Of a stretch of DNA of 64,000 bases, positions 61,290-64,000 are shown in pieces. A model generated the notes under the pieces. That model ran no database searches and was not told the DNA's origin. It saw only the letters and a program-made list of their open reading frames with translations. Numbering within the stretch: position 1 is the first letter of the stretch; each line of letters begins with the position of its first letter. This DNA comes from Streptomyces sp. TLI_053 (GTDB taxonomy: Bacteria; Actinomycetota; Actinomycetes; Streptomycetales; Streptomycetaceae), in the NCBI RefSeq assembly GCF_900105395.1, contig NZ_LT629775.1:8459501-8523500 (forward strand). The letters run 5' to 3'. Both the position numbers and the translations under genes were made by a program.

Positions 61290-61494
61290 CCCCGGGCCGC
61301 TGACGTCCGGCCGCCGACGGTCGGTGGCCGATGTCCGGCGACCGACCCCCGGCCGGCGTGGTCCGGCCGCCGACGGCCGGCCGACGTCCGTCCGGCGCCC
61401 TCGCGCGGCGCCGGACGGCGGCCCGCCCCGCCGTCGCCTCCCGTTCCCACCCCTCCCCTCCCCGCCACGCACACCCCCGCAGGAGATGGTTCAC
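61290..61494. repeat. Intergenic low-complexity region in sugar transporter operon
   Basis: GTCCGGCCGCCGACGG and related words (GGTCCGGCCGCCGACGGCCGG, CGACGTCCGTCCGGCG as shorter variants) repeat imperfectly to about 61430, followed by a C-rich tract leading to the ATPase ribosome binding site. It may attenuate downstream expression, as is common after binding-protein genes. Confidence 0.45.
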
Positions 61495-62274
61495 GTGACA
61501 GGCGCACCCGTACTGGCGCTGCGCGCGGTCTCCAAGCGCTTCGGCGCTGTCCAGGCACTCACCGACGTCGACCTAGACGTCCACGCCGGTGAGGTCGTCG
61601 CGCTGGTCGGCGACAACGGTGCCGGAAAGTCCACGCTGGTCAAGACGATCGCCGGGGTCCACCCCATCGACGAGGGCACCATCACCTGGGAGGGCCGCCC
61701 GGTGCGGATCGGCCGCCCCCAGGACGCCCAGGCCCTCGGCATCGCGACCGTCTACCAGGACCTCGCGCTCTGCGACAACCTCGACGTCGTCGCCAACCTC
61801 TTCCTCGGCCGTGAGCTGCGTCGCCGCGGCACCCTGGACGAGGTCGCCATGGAACGGCGCGCCAAGGAGCTCCTGGACACCCTGTCGATCCGCATCCCGA
61901 GCGTGCGGATCCCGATCGCCGCGCTCTCGGGCGGCCAGCGCCAGGTGGTCGCCATCGCCCGCGCCCTGGTCGGCGACCCCCGGATCGTCATCCTCGACGA
62001 ACCGACCGCCGCCCTCGGTGTCGAGCAGACCGCGCAGGTCCTGGACCTCGTCGAACGGCTGCGCCAGCGCGGCCTCGGCGTCATCCTGATCAGCCACAAC
62101 ATGGCGGACGTCCGCGCGGTCGCCGACACCGTCGCCGTGCTGCGGCTCGGCCGCAACAACGGCGCCTTCCCGGTCGCCGGGACCACGCCCGAGGAGATCA
62201 TCTCCGCCATCACCGGCGCCACCGACAACGCCGTCACCCGGCGCCAGGCACGCATCGCGGAGGAAGCGAAGTGA
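61495..62274 (+). CDS. Sugar ABC transporter ATP-binding protein (single domain)
   Basis: 259 residues. Walker A GDNGAGKST, Q-loop TVYQDLAL, signature LSGGQRQ, Walker B IVILDEPTAAL and switch His ISHNM. It is a one-domain ATPase of the FrcA type, not the two-domain RbsA/XylG type, so it should act as a homodimer. The GTG at 61495 is preferred over the ATG at 61486 because AGGAG abuts the ATG but is nine bases from the GTG. Confidence 0.93.
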   Translation: MTGAPVLALRAVSKRFGAVQALTDVDLDVHAGEVVALVGDNGAGKSTLVKTIAGVHPIDEGTITWEGRPVRIGRPQDAQALGIATVYQDLALCDNLDVVANLFLGRELRRRGTLDEVAMERRAKELLDTLSIRIPSVRIPIAALSGGQRQVVAIARALVGDPRIVILDEPTAALGVEQTAQVLDLVERLRQRGLGVILISHNMADVRAVADTVAVLRLGRNNGAFPVAGTTPEEIISAITGATDNAVTRRQARIAEEAK

Positions 62275-63536
62275 GCACCAGCCAGACCACCCCCGCCGCC
62301 GACACCCCGGCCCCCGCCGTCGACCCCCGGCTGCTGGTCCGCCAGGGCGGCGTCGCCGGCTACGCCGACGAGTTCCGCCGCAAGATCCGCAGCGGTGAAC
62401 TCGGCGCCCTGCCCGTCGTCCTGGGCCTGATCCTGATCGCGATCATCTTCCAGAGCGTCACCGGCCACTTCCTCCAGGCCGACAACCTGACCAACATCAC
62501 CAAGTGGATCGCCGGCTACGGCCTGATCTCGGTCGGTGTCGTCTTCGTCCTCCTGCTCGGCGAGATCGACCTCTCGCTCGGCTCGGTGGCCGGCGCCTGC
62601 GCCGCCGTCACCTCCGTGCTCGCGGTGCGCCAGGGCCTGAACGAGTGGCTGGCGATCCTCCTCGCCCTGCTCACCGCCGGTGCGATGGGCGCCCTGCACG
62701 GCTTCTTCTTCGCCCGCATCGGCGTCCCCGCGTTCGTCGTCACCCTGGCCGGCATGCTCGCCTGGAGCGGCCTCCAGGACTACGTGCTCGGCAAGCTCGG
62801 CACCGTCAACAACATCAACGACGGCGTCGTCGCCCACCTGGACAACTACTTCCTCGGTGACGGCGACATCCTCTTCGCCTGGCTGCTCGCCGTCGTCGCC
62901 GTCGCCGGGTACGGCGCCGCCCAGGTGCTCACCGCCCGCCGCCGCACCGCCGCCGGCCTGCCCGCCAGGCCGGTGGGCGAGATCGCCCTGCGCACCGGCG
63001 CCCTGGCCGTGGTCGCCCTGGTCTCCGCCTGGACGCTGAACCAGGACAGCGGTCTGCCGCTGCCGCTGGTGGTGCTGGTCGGCGTGGTCGCGCTCACCGA
63101 CTTCGTGCTCCGCCGCACCTCCTACGGCCGGCAGATCTTCGCCGTCGGCGGTGGCATCGAGGCGGCCCGCCGGGCCGGCATCAACGTGGCCCGGGTGCGG
63201 ATCTCGGTCTTCATGATCTCCGCGATGCTGGCCGGCCTCGGCGGCCTGTTCATCGCCTCCCAGCAGGGTTCGGCGGACAAGCTGCTCGGCAGCGGCAATG
63301 TGCTGATGAGCGCGATCGCGGCGGCCGTCATCGGCGGGACCAGCCTCTTCGGCGGCCGGGGCAGCACCTGGTCGGCGCTGCTCGGCATGCTGGTGATCCA
63401 GTCGATCACCACCGGACTGGACATGGTGCACGCGGCCCAGGCCATCCAGTACATGATCACCGGCGCGGTGCTGCTGGCCGCGGTGGTGCTCGACTCGGTC
63501 TCCCGGCGCACCCAGAAGTCCGCCGGCCGGGGCTGA
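62271..63536 (+). CDS. Sugar ABC transporter permease
   Basis: 421 residues, multispanning membrane protein of the ribose/xylose permease family (VGVVFVLLLGEIDLSLGSVA, GALHGFFFARIGVPAFVVTL, YGRQIFAVGGGIEAARRAGI, GGTSLFGGRGSTWSALLGML), with the longer helix count of XylH-like permeases. Its GTG overlaps the ATPase stop by four bases. A terminator hairpin follows. Confidence 0.93.
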   Translation: MSTSQTTPAADTPAPAVDPRLLVRQGGVAGYADEFRRKIRSGELGALPVVLGLILIAIIFQSVTGHFLQADNLTNITKWIAGYGLISVGVVFVLLLGEIDLSLGSVAGACAAVTSVLAVRQGLNEWLAILLALLTAGAMGALHGFFFARIGVPAFVVTLAGMLAWSGLQDYVLGKLGTVNNINDGVVAHLDNYFLGDGDILFAWLLAVVAVAGYGAAQVLTARRRTAAGLPARPVGEIALRTGALAVVALVSAWTLNQDSGLPLPLVVLVGVVALTDFVLRRTSYGRQIFAVGGGIEAARRAGINVARVRISVFMISAMLAGLGGLFIASQQGSADKLLGSGNVLMSAIAAAVIGGTSLFGGRGSTWSALLGMLVIQSITTGLDMVHAAQAIQYMITGAVLLAAVVLDSVSRRTQKSAGRG

Positions 63537-63557
63537 GCCCGGCGACACGCCCTGAAC

Positions 63558-63589
63558 GGCCCGGTCCCCACCCCCACGGGGACCGGGCC
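63558..63589 (+). terminator. Terminator after sugar transporter operon
   Basis: GGCCCGGTCCCC and its complement with an eight-base loop, 21 bp after the permease stop. Confidence 0.85.
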
Positions 63590-63770
63590 TCCGGCGTGCC
63601 CCGGCCCGTCCGCCCGGGTGCCCCGGCGCCGTCCCGGTCGTCCCGCTCGGGACGTTCGTCCCTGTCGCCGGGCCCGTCCGGCCCCGCACCCTGGACTGCG
63701 GGCCGCCGACCCACGAAGTCCGGCCGCCCCGACGAACCCGGGCCCCGAGTGTGAGGACGTACCGCCGCCC

Positions 63771-64000
63771 ATGCCCGCCGAGACGATCGTGCACCGTCTG
63801 GTCGACGCCTTCTTCACCCACTGCCAGGAGTGCGGCGAACCGCGTGACAGCAACTGCCACCCCCGCGCCCACTGGCGCCTCTACCTCGACCTCGACGCGG
63901 AGACCCTGACCCGGATCCGCCACTGGGCGCTCGACCCGGACAGCCCCGTCGGTACCGAGACCGAACGTGCCGTGCTGCTGCACTGGCTGGACGCCCAGGA
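63771..64000 (+). CDS. Hypothetical protein, C-terminus outside window
   Basis: The frame is open from the ATG at 63771 to the window edge (76 residues). It contains a Cys/His cluster, HCQECGEPRDSNCHPRAHW, that could bind a metal, followed by WRLYLDLDAETLTRIRHWAL. GAGGA lies about 13 bases upstream. Codon use (G/C at third positions) supports coding; no family recognised. Confidence 0.6.
   Translation, partial: MPAETIVHRLVDAFFTHCQECGEPRDSNCHPRAHWRLYLDLDAETLTRIRHWALDPDSPVGTETERAVLLHWLDAQ

Overview
This is a very GC-rich stretch of actinomycete chromosome. Gene density, GTG/TTG starts, four-base ATGA/GTGA gene overlaps, leaderless promoters, mycothiol- and F420-type enzymes, SigE-family and other ECF sigma factors, and an actinobacterial QcrB all point to Streptomycetaceae (Streptomyces or Kitasatospora). 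No rRNA, tRNA, CRISPR array, insertion sequence or integrase was seen, so nothing marks a mobile island.

Layout. 1-4.9 kb: a CYP105-like P450 (cut by the window edge) with its ferredoxin, an ATP-dependent DNA ligase, a GNAT acetyltransferase and a mycothiol-type maleylpyruvate-isomerase-family protein. 5.2-10.1 kb: a secreted CAP-domain protein, then a protein joining an ECF sigma factor, a zinc-finger-like motif, one membrane helix and a CAP domain; both genes carry the same spaced promoter-like motif. A SigE-family sigma factor with an overlapping membrane protein and a small secreted protein lies beside them. 10.6-18.9 kb: housekeeping and hypothetical genes (M1 peptidase, PfkB kinase, YciI-like, 2'-5' RNA ligase family, GNAT, polysaccharide deacetylase lipoprotein, YchJ, DUF4328). 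Within this stretch is a repeat-filled 650-bp gap holding four palindromes at near-exact 27-bp spacing.

19.8-30.6 kb is a two-gene nonribosomal peptide synthetase locus: A-T-C-A-T, then C-A-T-TE fused to an MFS exporter. The TE carries Cys in place of the usual Ser nucleophile, and the last A domain lacks the conserved Asp that binds the substrate amino group. Possible accessory genes follow: an F420/NADP reductase, a secreted beta-propeller, an aldehyde dehydrogenase and an asparagine-synthase-like enzyme with a degenerate glutaminase half.

36.6-42.8 kb is a compact minus-strand gene run: a helical 145-aa protein, a polyprenyl synthetase, a cupin, three paralogous proteins with a shared HDASPxG core and a terminal GF(L/M)SWP motif, and a one-helix membrane protein. 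I cannot match this run to a described system. 43.2-46.3 kb holds a small membrane protein, an orphan cytochrome bc1 subunit b (QcrB) and a leaderless small gene.

46.4-50.4 kb encodes an indigoidine-synthetase homologue (A-oxidase-T-TE). 50.7-55.4 kb encodes a giant HTH/coiled-coil/ParA-like/TIR-like/NB-ARC/TPR protein with a palindromic operator at its own promoter and a divergent small membrane protein. 55.9-59.9 kb has two regulator/enzyme pairs (LysR with a hydroxyisobutyrate-dehydrogenase-type enzyme; AraC with a metallo-beta-lactamase-fold hydrolase), each with a visible operator. 60.2-63.5 kb is a xylose/ribose-type ABC sugar importer, and a hypothetical gene runs off the right edge.
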